Source: Streptomyces sp. 135 (lineage in GTDB: Bacteria > Actinomycetota > Actinomycetes > Streptomycetales > Streptomycetaceae). From it: a stretch of 64,000 nucleotides of DNA. A program made the translations under genes and the position numbers. The stretch covers positions 3,906,001 to 3,970,000 of the forward strand of contig NZ_CP075691.1 in the NCBI RefSeq assembly GCF_020026305.1, written 5' to 3'. This document shows, in pieces, positions 15,392 to 24,951 of this stretch. The first letter of the stretch is position 1; the number at the start of each line of letters is the position of its first letter. The notes beneath the pieces were generated by a model. The model did not search any database. It was not told the DNA's origin and saw nothing but the letters and a program-made list of their open reading frames with translations.

Positions 15392-16576
15392 ATGCCCCAA
15401 GCCACCCACCTGACCATCGTCGGCGGCGGCTTCGCCGGCCTCACCGCGGCCATCACCGCCGCCGAGGCCGGCGCCCGCGTGACGCTGCACGAGTCCCACC
15501 ACACCCTCGGCGGCCGCGCCCGCACCTCAGAGGGCCCGTACCGGACGAACGAGGGCCCGCACGCCCTCTACAACGGCGGCCCCCACTGGACCTGGCTCAA
15601 GCAACGCGACCTCATCGGCCCCCTGGCCCCCCTGCCACCCCTCGAAGGCACCCGGCTGCGCCTCCACCACCACGGCACGCTGCACCGCGTACCACCGCTC
15701 GCCATGCTCAAGCTGCTGCGCCGCAAGCCCGAACAGGCCCCGGTGGACCAGGATTTCACCACGTGGGCAACGGCCCAGGTCGGCGAGGAGGGCGCACGCG
15801 CCGCCGCGCACTACGTCGCCGTGGCGACGTTCCACCACGACCCTGGTTCGCTCTCCGCCCGCTTCGTACAGGAACGCCTGCGCCGCGCGGCGAAGCTGCC
15901 TCCCGAGGCGCACTACCCCCGGGGCGGCTGGGCCTCGGTCATCGACCGCATGGCGGCGCTCGCCTGGAACCTGGGCGTACGCGTGGAGACGCTGGCCCGC
16001 GTCGACAGCCTCGCCGACGTCCCCCGCAACGGCCCGGTCATCGTGGCGACGTCCCTCGACGCGGCCCGGCGCCTCTGCGGCGACGACTCCCTGCGCTGGG
16101 AGAGCGGCCGCACCGCCTTGGTCGACCTGGCGTTCCGCACCCGCAGGGGGGACGCGTTCGCGGTGTCGGACCTGGACCGGACAGGCTGGGTGGAGCGCTT
16201 CACCGCCCAGGACCGCACGCTGGCCCCGGCGGGCGAACAGCTCGTCCAGGCCCAGATCCCCCTCTCTCCCGCCGAGACGAAGGCGGACGGCGTGGCCCGC
16301 GCCGAACACCTGCTCGACCTCGGCTTCGACGGCTGGCGCGAACGCCTGACGTGGCGCCGCGCCTCGGTGGCGAACGGCCGTACGGGCGCGCTGGACCGCC
16401 CGGGCACCACCTGGCGGGACCGCCCGAGGATCGACCGCGGCCACGGCGTCTACCTGGCGGGCGACCAGGTCGCGGCGCCGGGCCTGCTGTCCGAGGTGTC
16501 GTTCAACAGCGCGGTGGAGGCGGTGACCCTGGCGCTGACGAGGTCGAGGCTCGACCTCAAGTCCGCATCGGGCTGA
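15392..16576 (+). CDS. FAD/NAD(P)-binding oxidoreductase, phytoene-desaturase-like
   Basis: A 394-residue flavoprotein. The N-terminal dinucleotide-binding motif VGGGFAGLTAAITAAEAG is followed by the FAD-pyrophosphate motif LGGRARTSEG typical of amine-oxidase/phytoene-desaturase enzymes. It ends with a second FAD contact (GHGVYLAGDQVAAPGLLSEVSFNSAVEA). Substrate unknown; no carotenoid genes are adjacent. ATG at 15392 has GAGGGAG upstream. It is shorter than the ~500-residue CrtI proteins, so a different physiological role is likely. Confidence 0.82.
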   Translation: MPQATHLTIVGGGFAGLTAAITAAEAGARVTLHESHHTLGGRARTSEGPYRTNEGPHALYNGGPHWTWLKQRDLIGPLAPLPPLEGTRLRLHHHGTLHRVPPLAMLKLLRRKPEQAPVDQDFTTWATAQVGEEGARAAAHYVAVATFHHDPGSLSARFVQERLRRAAKLPPEAHYPRGGWASVIDRMAALAWNLGVRVETLARVDSLADVPRNGPVIVATSLDAARRLCGDDSLRWESGRTALVDLAFRTRRGDAFAVSDLDRTGWVERFTAQDRTLAPAGEQLVQAQIPLSPAETKADGVARAEHLLDLGFDGWRERLTWRRASVANGRTGALDRPGTTWRDRPRIDRGHGVYLAGDQVAAPGLLSEVSFNSAVEAVTLALTRSRLDLKSASG

Positions 16577-16648
16577 CAGCCGGAGCGCCGAGGTCACGCG
16601 GCCGAAATCCACTCGTCGGCACAGCACCCGGGAACTACCGTCCGTTAT

Positions 16649-17992
16649 ATGGATATGGAACCTGTCCAACCCCCCACCCAGTCCACGCAACCACTCACCC
16701 AGACCACGCAACCCCCAGCCCAGCCCACCCGACCCCCAGCCCAATCCACCCAACCCTCCATCCGGTTCGGCGACATCCCCGAGGCAGCGATCGACCGCGC
16801 CCTGTCCCTCGCGTACCTCGTCTTCCACGAGAGCCCGCAGGACGAGAAGCGCAAGCACCACCGCGACCTGCTGCTCGGCTGCGTCCGCGTCGGTGCCTAC
16901 GACGAGGGCGAACTGGTCGGCTTCCTCGCGGCGCTCCCCTTCACCATCTCGGTGCCGGGCGGTGAACTGCCCTGCCCCGGCCTGACGTTCGTATCCGTGG
17001 CACCGACGCACCGCCGACGCGGCGTACTCACCGGGATGATCAGGGAGCTGTTCGGAAAGCTCGTGGCCGACGGCGCGCCCGTCGCCGCGCTGTGGGCGTC
17101 CGAGGACGCGATCTACGGCAGGTTCGGCTTCGGCCCGGCCACCCTCGGCAACACCGTGGAGATCGACTCCCGCCGCCCGCTGGCCCTGCGCATCGCCCCG
17201 GACACCCGCCCGCTGCGCCTGCTCGACCCGGCCGACGTCCCGGACGTGCTCGGCCCGTACCACGACCGCACCCTCACCGAGCGCCCCGGCCGCCTCGCCC
17301 GCACGGAGGCCTGGTGGCGCGAGGAGTGGATGGTGGAGGAGGACGAGGACGACGACGAGCTGTCACCGCCCCGCGTCGTCACCCTCGGCGACCCCGGCGG
17401 CCCGATCGCCGGTTACGCGATCTACCGCACCCGGACCTGCGACGACGCCCCCGGCCTTGTCCGCCTGGACGACCTGGAGGCGGACACCCCGGCCGCCGCG
17501 GCCGCCCTGTGGCGCTATCTCGCCTCGATCGACCTGACGGGCGTGATCCGCGCCTGGGGCCGGCCCCAGGACGACCCGCTGCTCCTCTTCGCCGCCGACC
17601 GCGACCAGGTGCGCGTCACGGGCCAGTTCCCCGGCCTGCGGGTCCGCCTCGTCGACGTACGCGCCGCGCTGACCGCCCGCTCCTGGGCGGCCCCGGTGGA
17701 CATGGTCCTCGACGTGCGCGACGACCACCTCCCCGCGAACGCAGGCCGTCACCACCTGACGGTGACGGCAGCGGCGGCGACGGCAGACGGCCACGCCACG
17801 TACGAGAGGACGGACCGCTCGGCGGACCTCACCCTCGACGTACGCGACCTGGCCGCCTGCTACTTCGGCGGGACACCCGTGGAGTCCCTCGTCCGCGCGG
17901 GCCTCGCCCAGGAGCACACACCGGGCACGGCCCGGGCACTGGACGCGGCACTCCGCACGGCCCTGCTGCCGCACACGGTCGACGAGTTCTGA
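16649..17992 (+). CDS. Eis-like GNAT N-acetyltransferase
   Basis: 447 residues. After a Gln/Thr/Pro-rich leader of ~37 residues made of repeated TQP/PAQ units comes a tandem-GNAT plus sterol-carrier-like (SCP2) fold, as in mycobacterial Eis. The first GNAT domain contains LTFVSVAPTHRRRGVLTGMI (acetyl-CoA binding, RRRGVL) and AIYGRFGFGPAT. The C-terminal domain has LTLDVRDLAACYFGGTPVESLVRAG, and the C-terminal carboxylate (DEF) is the position used as a catalytic base in Eis. Eis enzymes acetylate aminoglycosides at several positions, though chromosomal Streptomyces homologues have undefined substrates. ATG at 16649 or 16655. Confidence 0.85.
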   Translation: MDMEPVQPPTQSTQPLTQTTQPPAQPTRPPAQSTQPSIRFGDIPEAAIDRALSLAYLVFHESPQDEKRKHHRDLLLGCVRVGAYDEGELVGFLAALPFTISVPGGELPCPGLTFVSVAPTHRRRGVLTGMIRELFGKLVADGAPVAALWASEDAIYGRFGFGPATLGNTVEIDSRRPLALRIAPDTRPLRLLDPADVPDVLGPYHDRTLTERPGRLARTEAWWREEWMVEEDEDDDELSPPRVVTLGDPGGPIAGYAIYRTRTCDDAPGLVRLDDLEADTPAAAAALWRYLASIDLTGVIRAWGRPQDDPLLLFAADRDQVRVTGQFPGLRVRLVDVRAALTARSWAAPVDMVLDVRDDHLPANAGRHHLTVTAAAATADGHATYERTDRSADLTLDVRDLAACYFGGTPVESLVRAGLAQEHTPGTARALDAALRTALLPHTVDEF

Positions 17993-18051
17993 GTAAGCCG
18001 TAAGGGGGCCCAAGGGGTTAAGGGGTCCAAGGGCCCAAGGGGCCTAAGGAG

Positions 18052-18525
18052 TCACGACCCGAGCGCGGTGAGCGCGTCGTCCGTCAGCCGGTACACGGTC
18101 CACTCGTCCTGGGGCCGCGCGCCGAGCGACTTGTAGAAGTTGATGGAGGGTTCGTTCCAGTCGAGGACGGACCACTCCAGCCGCTCATAGCCGCGCTCGA
18201 CGCAGATCCGGGCGAGCTCGGTGAGGAGCGCCTTGCCGTGCCCGCCGCCGCGCGCCTCGGGACGTACGTACAGGTCCTCCAGGTAGATCCCGTGCACGCC
18301 GCGCCACGTGGAGAAGTTGAGGAACCACAGCGAGAAGCCGACCACCTCGCCGGACACGTCGTCCTGCGCGATGTGCGCGAACGCCGCGGGCCGCTCGCCG
18401 AACAGCGCCTCGCGCAGCTGCTCCTCCGTGGCCTTCGCCTCGTCGGGCGCCTTCTCGTACGTGGCGAGGTCGCGGACCAGGGCGTGGATGACGGGGATGT
18501 CGGCGGGTGTGGCGGTACGAATCAT
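18052..18525 (-). CDS. GNAT-family acetyltransferase, diamine N-acetyltransferase-like
   Basis: A 157-residue acetyltransferase whose sequence closely follows the SSAT/diamine acetyltransferase pattern. It has IHALVRDLATYEKAPDEAKATEEQL at the N-terminus, GFSLWFLNFSTWRGVHGIYLEDLYVRPEARGGGHGKALLTEL (acetyl-CoA site RGGGHGKA), and LEWSVLDWNEPSINFYKSLGARPQDEW. It probably acetylates a small amine (polyamine or similar); specificity is not certain. Convergent with the Eis-like gene, from which it is separated by a low-complexity AAGGGGCC-type spacer. Confidence 0.88.
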   Translation of the reverse strand: MIRTATPADIPVIHALVRDLATYEKAPDEAKATEEQLREALFGERPAAFAHIAQDDVSGEVVGFSLWFLNFSTWRGVHGIYLEDLYVRPEARGGGHGKALLTELARICVERGYERLEWSVLDWNEPSINFYKSLGARPQDEWTVYRLTDDALTALGS

Positions 18526-18608
18526 GGGGGCAGGCTAGCCAGCGGCGGCCGGCCCGGGTCAACGCCGTCTCACCAGCCGGGCCTCCGCCCCACCGGGGAC
18601 AGGGCCCC

Positions 18609-19505
18609 TCACCGCTCCAACAGCCGCCGCGCGATCTCCATGTCGTCGGGCACCGGCGGCCGCCCGTCCTCGATCTCCCACAGCGCGTTCTGCAGCACCC
18701 GCCCGAGCGTCCAGGCGCGCGCCCGCTCCCGGTCGAGCCCGAGGACCTCGGTCATCGCGTCGAACCGCCACAGCACCTCATCGGGCTCGAACCGGTTGTC
18801 GAGGGCGGGCCACAGGTCGAACCCGGGGTCTCCGGCCAGCGGCTTGGGGTCGATGGCGAGCCACGGCTCACGCTCGCCGGCCAGGACGTTCTCGAAGTGG
18901 AGGTCCCAGTGGAGCAGCCGGTCGCCGGCCTCGCCCAGCACCTCGCGCACCGCGCCCCCGCACCGCTCCACGAGCGCGCGCTCGGCCGGGTCGGGGATCG
19001 ACTTCAGGGCGCCGGGCAGGTCGTCGACCATCCGCGCCGCGATGTCGCCGAGCCGCCGCATGCCGGCCGGAGCGGGCCCGGCGGTCAGCCGGGCGAGGAG
19101 CCGGGCGAGGACGAGGACGGCCTCACGGGTGTCGGCCATCGTGGACAGCATCCGCCGCGAATCCAGACGTTCGAGCAGCATCGTGCCGGTCCCGGCGTCG
19201 TGCTCCAGCAGCCGCACCGCCCCGTCCCCGTCCCAGATCCGCAGCGCGACCGGCTCCCCCTCGGTCTCCTCGTCGAGCACCTGGAACTTGACCGCGGCGG
19301 GCGTCCCGTCGGCGCACACCACGGGCAGCACGAGCGCGGCCATGCCGTGCATCGGCTCCCCGTCCGGCGTCAGATCCCACCGCTCGACGAACTCCCGTAC
19401 GCGCGCGGGCAGTACGTCGATGAAGGCGCGCCCCGCGGCACCGGCGTACAGGTGCTGCGAGGCGACCAACTCGTCCGGAACACGAATATCGATCACGCCC
19501 GGCAC
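18609..19505 (-). CDS. aminoglycoside/hydroxyurea phosphotransferase-like kinase
   Basis: A 298-residue member of the APH(6)/hydroxyurea-resistance phosphotransferase family. The catalytic loop LLHWDLHFENVLAG has the H-x-D-x-x-x-x-N geometry, and the Mg-binding segment is LAIDPKPLAGDPGFDLWP. These enzymes phosphorylate streptomycin (StrB type) or small hydroxylated compounds. In Streptomyces they occur as chromosomal resistance or housekeeping genes. No antibiotic cluster is adjacent, so intrinsic resistance is only a possibility. The start is GTG at 19505; an alternative GTG lies three codons downstream. Confidence 0.85.
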   Translation of the reverse strand: MPGVIDIRVPDELVASQHLYAGAAGRAFIDVLPARVREFVERWDLTPDGEPMHGMAALVLPVVCADGTPAAVKFQVLDEETEGEPVALRIWDGDGAVRLLEHDAGTGTMLLERLDSRRMLSTMADTREAVLVLARLLARLTAGPAPAGMRRLGDIAARMVDDLPGALKSIPDPAERALVERCGGAVREVLGEAGDRLLHWDLHFENVLAGEREPWLAIDPKPLAGDPGFDLWPALDNRFEPDEVLWRFDAMTEVLGLDRERARAWTLGRVLQNALWEIEDGRPPVPDDMEIARRLLER

Positions 19506-19530
19506 GCTACCGAAGACCGTCCGGTCGGCG

Positions 19531-20325
19531 TCAGGAAATTCCGGCCGCCTTCAGCTCCTTGGCGAACGCCGCCTGATCGTAGAGCGAGTCACCGGCGGCC
19601 TTCTCACCGTCGATGAGGACGGTCGGCGTGCCCTCGATCCCGTCGTCGGTGAAGGCCGTCATCGCCTCACCGACCCACTTCTTGTACGTCCCGTTGGTCA
19701 CCGCCTTGTCGAAGGCGGCGCCCCGCAGCCCGTCGACCTTGTCGGCGATCTTCAGCAGGAAGGCGGGGGTGTAGGCGTCGTCCGACTCCTCCTCGGGCTG
19801 GTTGGCGAAGACGGCGGCGTGGTACTGCGGGAATTTGCCGGCCTCCACCGCCGCCCGCAGCGCGTTCGCCGCGTTCACCGAGCCGCTGCCGCCGAGGTTC
19901 TTGTCGAGGAACGAGGCGATCGTGTACTCGATCTTGACCTTGCCGTCGGCCACCGGCTCCACCAGCGCCTGCGCCCCGCCCTCCTCGAACTTCTTGCAGA
20001 ACGGGCAGCGCGAGTCCTCGTACACCTTGACCGTATGCCCGGCCTTCGGGTCGCCGACGGTGATCACGCCGCCCTTCACCGAGGCGGCGACGTCGGCGAG
20101 CCGGGCGCTGGACGCCGGCGGAGCCTTCGCCTCGGGGGCGCCGGCGTCGGGAGCCTCGGAGCCGGGACCCTTGGACTTCGGCGCGGCCGACGAGGTCTTG
20201 TCCGCTCCGCCGCCGTTGTCACCGCCGTCGGGACCACAGGCGGACGCGGTCACGCCGATGAGTGCCGCGGCGGCCACCGCGGTGGCGACGCGCACGGTCC
20301 TGCGTCCGGCCTTGTGTACGGCCAT
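19531..20325 (-). CDS. DsbA-family thioredoxin-fold lipoprotein/secreted protein
   Basis: 264 residues. The N-terminal export signal (RVATAVAAAALIGVTASAC) may be lipidated at the Cys, although the lipobox is imperfect. A Ser/Pro/Ala linker follows, then a thioredoxin_4/DsbA-like domain with redox motif CPFC (DSRCPFCKKFEEGG), an inserted helical region, and the cis-Pro loop GIEGTPTVLIDGE. It should act outside the membrane in disulfide formation or isomerisation. ATG at 20325 (MAVHKAGRR). The frame is open upstream but without a signal-like start. Confidence 0.88.
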   Translation of the reverse strand: MAVHKAGRRTVRVATAVAAAALIGVTASACGPDGGDNGGGADKTSSAAPKSKGPGSEAPDAGAPEAKAPPASSARLADVAASVKGGVITVGDPKAGHTVKVYEDSRCPFCKKFEEGGAQALVEPVADGKVKIEYTIASFLDKNLGGSGSVNAANALRAAVEAGKFPQYHAAVFANQPEEESDDAYTPAFLLKIADKVDGLRGAAFDKAVTNGTYKKWVGEAMTAFTDDGIEGTPTVLIDGEKAAGDSLYDQAAFAKELKAAGIS

Positions 20326-20428
20326 GAGTTGAGCCCTCCCAGTTTGCGACACGTACCGCTCAAAGTATCGGAGCCCATCCCGCGCCTCCCCCTGCCCACC
20401 GCCCCCACCTGCGCAGTACCGTCCGCCC

Positions 20429-21853
20429 ATGAGCAGCAGCACGACCCACACGGACAACGCGAACGGCCCGGTCAACGGCGGCATATCGTTCTGGTACGCG
20501 GACGACGGCCTGCCCACGACCCGCGAACCCCTGACCTCCGACGCCACGGCGGACGTCTGCGTCGTCGGCGGCGGCTACACCGGCCTCTGGACGGCGTACT
20601 ACCTGAAGAAGGCGGCGCCCTTCCTCCGCATCACCGTCCTGGAACAGAAGTTCTGCGGCTACGGCGCCTCCGGCCGCAACGGCGGCTGGCTCTACAACGG
20701 CGTCGCCGGCCGCGACCGCTACGCCAAACTGCATGGCCACGAGGCGGCGGTCCGCCTCCAGCAGGCCATGAACGAGACGGTCGACGAGGTGGTCCGCACC
20801 GCGGCACAGGAGTCGATCGAGGCGGACATCCACCGGGGCGGCGTCCTCGAAGTGGCGTACACACCCGCCCAGTTGGCGCGCCTGAAGGCGTTCCACGAGA
20901 CGGAACTCTCCTACGGCGAGAAGGACCGCACGCTGCACGGCGCCCGCGAGACCGCCGAGCGCGTGCGCGTCGCGGGCGCCGTCGGCTCCACCTGGACCCC
21001 GCACGGCGCCCGCCTGCACCCGGTGAAGCTGGTCAAGGGCCTGGCCCGGACCGTGGAGGCCCTCGGCGTGACGATCCACGAGTCGACACCGGTCACGGAG
21101 ATCAAGCCGAAGCACGCCGTCACCCCGTACGGCACCGTCCGCGCCCCCTACGTGCTGCGCTGCACGGAGGGCTTCACCGCCTCCCTCAAGGGCCAGCGCC
21201 GCACCTGGCTCCCCATGAACTCCTCGATGATCGCCACCGAGCCGCTGACTCCGGCCCAGTGGGAGTCCATCGGCTGGGAGGGCCGCGAGACCCTCGGCGA
21301 CATGGCCCACGCGTACATGTACGCCCAGCGCACCGCCGACGGCCGCATCGCGCTCGGCGGCCGCGGCGTCCCCTACCGCTACGGCTCGAAGACGGACAAC
21401 GACGGCCGCACCGGCCCCGCCACGATCGAGGCCCTGCACACCATCCTGACCCGCTTCTTCCCCCAGCTCACCGGCGTCCGCGTCACCCACGCCTGGTCCG
21501 GCGTCCTCGGCGTCCCCCGCGACTGGTGCGCGACGGTCACCCTGGACCGCGCGACGGGCCTCGGCTGGGCGGGCGGCTACGTCGGCTCGGGCGTCGCCAC
21601 CGCCAATCTCGCCGCCCGCACCCTGCGCGACCTGGTCCAGCAGGACTCGGGCCAGGCGGGCCCCACCGACCTGACGGCCCTCCCCTGGGTCAACCACAAG
21701 GTCCGCAAGTGGGAACCGGAACCCTTCCGCTGGCTCGGCGTCCACGGCATGTACGCCACGTACAACGCGGCCGACCACCGCGAACGCACCACCCACACCA
21801 CGACGCCCTCCCGCCTGGCCCGCCTCGCGGACCGGGTGGCGGGCCGCCACTAA
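20429..21853 (+). CDS. FAD-dependent oxidoreductase (DAO family)
   Basis: A 474-residue flavoprotein of the D-amino-acid-oxidase/glycine-oxidase superfamily. It shows VCVVGGGYTGLWTAYYLKKAAP (dinucleotide fold, residues ~43-65), the FAD motif GYGASGRNGGWLYNG typical of the PuuB/OrdL-like group, and the C-terminal LGWAGGYVGSGVATANLAARTLRDL. Such enzymes oxidise secondary or primary amines (gamma-glutamylputrescine, N-methyl amino acids). The substrate here is unknown. Its stop is 17 bases before the large nuclease-domain gene, which may share its transcript. Confidence 0.85.
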   Translation: MSSSTTHTDNANGPVNGGISFWYADDGLPTTREPLTSDATADVCVVGGGYTGLWTAYYLKKAAPFLRITVLEQKFCGYGASGRNGGWLYNGVAGRDRYAKLHGHEAAVRLQQAMNETVDEVVRTAAQESIEADIHRGGVLEVAYTPAQLARLKAFHETELSYGEKDRTLHGARETAERVRVAGAVGSTWTPHGARLHPVKLVKGLARTVEALGVTIHESTPVTEIKPKHAVTPYGTVRAPYVLRCTEGFTASLKGQRRTWLPMNSSMIATEPLTPAQWESIGWEGRETLGDMAHAYMYAQRTADGRIALGGRGVPYRYGSKTDNDGRTGPATIEALHTILTRFFPQLTGVRVTHAWSGVLGVPRDWCATVTLDRATGLGWAGGYVGSGVATANLAARTLRDLVQQDSGQAGPTDLTALPWVNHKVRKWEPEPFRWLGVHGMYATYNAADHRERTTHTTTPSRLARLADRVAGRH

Positions 21854-21870
21854 GAACCGAGGAGAACAAC

Positions 21871-24800
21871 ATGGCGGACTGGCGTCCCCTGCCGCTCGGA
21901 TCGTCGCTCAACGGCGCGCCATCGGCTCCCGCGCCCGCACCGGTGATCGGCAAGCTGGAGATCCTCCCTTTCAACGACCTGTCATGGGAGGACTTCGAAC
22001 GTCTGCAGTGGCGGGTGATGCGGGACGTGGAGGGCCTGCGTCACGCCCAGTTGTACGGAGATCGCGGCCAGGAACAGTACGGCCTCGACATCGTCGCCCT
22101 GGCGTCGGACGGCAGCGGCACCGCGCTGCAGAGCAAGAAGTACCGTCGTTTCGGCGCGGCGGAGATCAGGGCGGCCGTCAACAAGTTCCGCATGACGGTG
22201 CGCCCCTTCTCCGTCGACCGCCTCATCATCGGGGTGGCCGCCACGGTCCGGAGTGTCCGGGCGGTCGAGGAACTCGCCGTACAGCGCCAGGCGCTCCACC
22301 CGATCGGCCTGGAGTTGTGGGACGCGCAGGAACTGTCGTATCTCCTGCGCGGGCGACCGGACATCGTCATCGAGTTCTTCGGCATGCCCACCGCAGAGGC
22401 GTTCTGCCTCCCCTTCAGGATCGACGTAAGCGTCGTGCCCAACGCAGAGGCCGTGGCTGTCCGTGAGGCGATCGCGCGCACTCCTGAGGTCACCACGGGC
22501 GCCCAGGAACTCTTCGACGAAGCAGCCGCGGCCGCCGAACCCGCGCATGCGCTCGCGCTCATCGAGGCGGGACAAGCGAAACTCCGTGACGCGGGATTCG
22601 GGCCGCATGCCGCACAGCACGACAAGGAACGCGTACGCCTGCTTGCCGGCTTGGGCCGCGTCGACGAAGCCGCGCGCCACGTCCTGGACGACTTCTGGGA
22701 CGCTCTCGACCGGGGACTGTCGGCGACGGCGCAACTCACACGATCTCGCCTCACCGAGCTGTCGAAGTCCACGACGCACGAGGCCGGGAACGAACAGGTC
22801 GAACGCTATCGACGCGTCAGTGAAGCCGCCGTCGACCTCTACATGAACCCGACCGCGTACGTCCCGGACATCGGCACTCTCCGGATCGGAGATCTGCGCG
22901 ATCAGGCGCGACTCGCGCTGCTCGCCGGTGAGACGGCATTGGCCGACGACGACCGCACATGGCTGACGAGGTCCTTCCCGGCCATCGCCGAACTCGCACG
23001 CGGCACGGCCATCGACCGTGTGCTGCGCACGCGGTTGCGACTGCTTGTCGCGGAAGCCACTGCGGACTGGTCGGACCTGCTCGCCGATGCCCGGAAGCTG
23101 AGCCTCGGACACGACCTGCTGGGCCTGGTGACCGCACGCTACGCACGTGACTGCGCTCTGCACCAGAAGTTCGAGGAGGCCGATCTCGCGTGGGACGAGG
23201 CGGCCGGCGCCGCGTCGCTGGCACGGCAGTGGGGCGAAGCGTCCACCTGGATCTTCAGCCGTCGCGCCTTCCGTGCCCGCTGGAACCCCTACACCAGTGA
23301 CGACCTGCTCCCCCTGCAGACGGCGATCCGCGGGATGGGAACCTCCGCCCCCCTCGTGCCGGCCGCCGACGGCGCCTACGAGGACGCTCTGACGGCGTTG
23401 CACGACCACAGACTCCGGTCCGGGGCGATCGCGGCCCAACGTGCGCTGCGCGATGCCGTGACCGTCGGCGACTGGGCCGGAGAACAACGGGCCCGGCGGG
23501 TCCTCGCCTCGATCCTCGCCGAGGCCGACGAGCCCGCGCCGGCTGCTCGTCACCTCATCCGAGCGGGCGCGGCCAAGGCGATCGCGGACCTCGGCACGTC
23601 CCGTCCGCGCGAGTTCATCGACGTCGTCGGCGAGTTGGACGCGCCCAACTACTGGGAGGCCGGCACGAGTTACAGGCTGCTGGCGACACAGGCGGACCTG
23701 GTACCGGACGACCGCGTCGACGCGGTGGCGAAGCGCCTCGTCGAGGAGCTGTCGGCCGCGGAGGCAGGACTACGGCCGGATCTGGTCTCCTGCGCCACGT
23801 CGAGATACAACAACGCGATCAAGGCGCTGGCAGGAATCGCCGACCGCCTCGACGCGACCCGCGCGGACGACGTACTGAGCCACTTCGAGAAGCAGCCGCC
23901 CGTGGAGGAGAACCATTACCGGTACCACGATGAGGACGAAGCGGTCGCGGTGGCCAAGATCGCGCTAACCCTGCCTGCGCTCGCAGATCGCGTCATCCCC
24001 CATCTGGTGGTGCTGCTCGGCCGTTCACAAGCGGCGCGCAAGAACAGCACCCTCGCCGCGATCGACAAGCACCAAGCGCTCGCCCGCACCCCCCTTGCCG
24101 CCCTCGCGGCAGCAGGAAACCGGTGGGCGAGCGAGATGCTTTCGTTCGAGGACCCCGGCGATCTCGATGCCGGTGTCGTCGCGGACGCCCTGACGAGACT
24201 CACGACACCGCTCCACCACACGGCCGGGGTGTACTCCACCGGGACGAACGCGATCGGCGACTCGCATCTCATCCGACACCTGTCACCGGACGACATCGAC
24301 CGGGCCGTCACCGAGCTCCTCTCCCGGGCCGACGACCCGCACGTCGGATCGAGCGACAGGGGTGACTACCTGATCGCCGCCGCCAACCTTGGCCCTCACC
24401 TCGCCAGGTCACAGCAGGACGAACACTTCGAGACCGCGATGCGACTGGCCACCTCCCCCACACCGTCGGACCACGACAGGCTCGACGGGCAGTTCACGCA
24501 CAAACTCGGGGGGCTTCGCATCGAAGGCAGACCGCGCGACAGTCGTGGCCAAGCAGTGGTGCTCGCCGCCACGCTCGCGACGGACACGGCTCGACGCAGC
24601 CAGGTGCGGCGCCTCGTCTACGCACTGCTGGGCGAAGAATCCGATTACTGGCCGACCCGTGCGCTTCAGCAGCTCGGTGACACGGTCAAGGACGATCTCG
24701 CCTTCCTGGCGAGCCAGGGATGGGCCATCCGTAGCCTCGCGGCGATCCTGTGGGCCGATCACGGGGAACCCGCACACCTGGGCCACCGCCTGGCCGCCGA

Positions 24801-24948
24801 CCCCGACGTACGCGTCCGCCGCGCGCTCGCCACCGCGCTGCACCGGAGAACCGACGCGTCCCATCCGTCCGTGCGCGAGCAGCTGGCCGCCGATCCCGCC
24901 CACAGCGTCAGAGCAGCCCTCCGCCCTTCTCTGCCCACCTCGACATGA
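21871..24948 (+). CDS. large protein with N-terminal Mrr-like nuclease domain and HEAT-like C-terminus
   Basis: 1025 residues, ATG at 21871 with GAGGAG upstream. Residues ~35-175 look like a PD-(D/E)xK restriction fold of the Mrr type: Glu in WEDFERLQ, Asp73 in YGLDIVAL, and the Q-x-K variant catalytic triplet LQSKKY at 87-89. The central ~700 residues are alpha-helical and repeat-like (TPR-like ALxEAGxAxLRDAGFG..., ERVRLLAGLGRVDEAARHVLDDFWDAL). The last ~80 residues carry HEAT-type units (PDVRVRRALATALHRR, HSVRAALRPSL). There is no ATPase or membrane segment. Such nuclease-plus-scaffold proteins are typical of stand-alone anti-phage or self-DNA-targeting systems. The position beside tRNA-Thr is a classic island site. 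I know no named family for it. Confidence 0.75.
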   Translation: MADWRPLPLGSSLNGAPSAPAPAPVIGKLEILPFNDLSWEDFERLQWRVMRDVEGLRHAQLYGDRGQEQYGLDIVALASDGSGTALQSKKYRRFGAAEIRAAVNKFRMTVRPFSVDRLIIGVAATVRSVRAVEELAVQRQALHPIGLELWDAQELSYLLRGRPDIVIEFFGMPTAEAFCLPFRIDVSVVPNAEAVAVREAIARTPEVTTGAQELFDEAAAAAEPAHALALIEAGQAKLRDAGFGPHAAQHDKERVRLLAGLGRVDEAARHVLDDFWDALDRGLSATAQLTRSRLTELSKSTTHEAGNEQVERYRRVSEAAVDLYMNPTAYVPDIGTLRIGDLRDQARLALLAGETALADDDRTWLTRSFPAIAELARGTAIDRVLRTRLRLLVAEATADWSDLLADARKLSLGHDLLGLVTARYARDCALHQKFEEADLAWDEAAGAASLARQWGEASTWIFSRRAFRARWNPYTSDDLLPLQTAIRGMGTSAPLVPAADGAYEDALTALHDHRLRSGAIAAQRALRDAVTVGDWAGEQRARRVLASILAEADEPAPAARHLIRAGAAKAIADLGTSRPREFIDVVGELDAPNYWEAGTSYRLLATQADLVPDDRVDAVAKRLVEELSAAEAGLRPDLVSCATSRYNNAIKALAGIADRLDATRADDVLSHFEKQPPVEENHYRYHDEDEAVAVAKIALTLPALADRVIPHLVVLLGRSQAARKNSTLAAIDKHQALARTPLAALAAAGNRWASEMLSFEDPGDLDAGVVADALTRLTTPLHHTAGVYSTGTNAIGDSHLIRHLSPDDIDRAVTELLSRADDPHVGSSDRGDYLIAAANLGPHLARSQQDEHFETAMRLATSPTPSDHDRLDGQFTHKLGGLRIEGRPRDSRGQAVVLAATLATDTARRSQVRRLVYALLGEESDYWPTRALQQLGDTVKDDLAFLASQGWAIRSLAAILWADHGEPAHLGHRLAADPDVRVRRALATALHRRTDASHPSVREQLAADPAHSVRAALRPSLPTST

Positions 24949-24951
24949 GAA

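Noticed and set aside
18238..21870. Plus-strand frame open for over 1,200 codons before the Mrr-like gene
   Set aside because: It crosses the minus-strand GNAT, kinase and DsbA genes and overlaps the FAD oxidoreductase in another frame, with Arg/Pro/Gly-rich shadow composition. Only the part from ATG 21871 is a natural protein.
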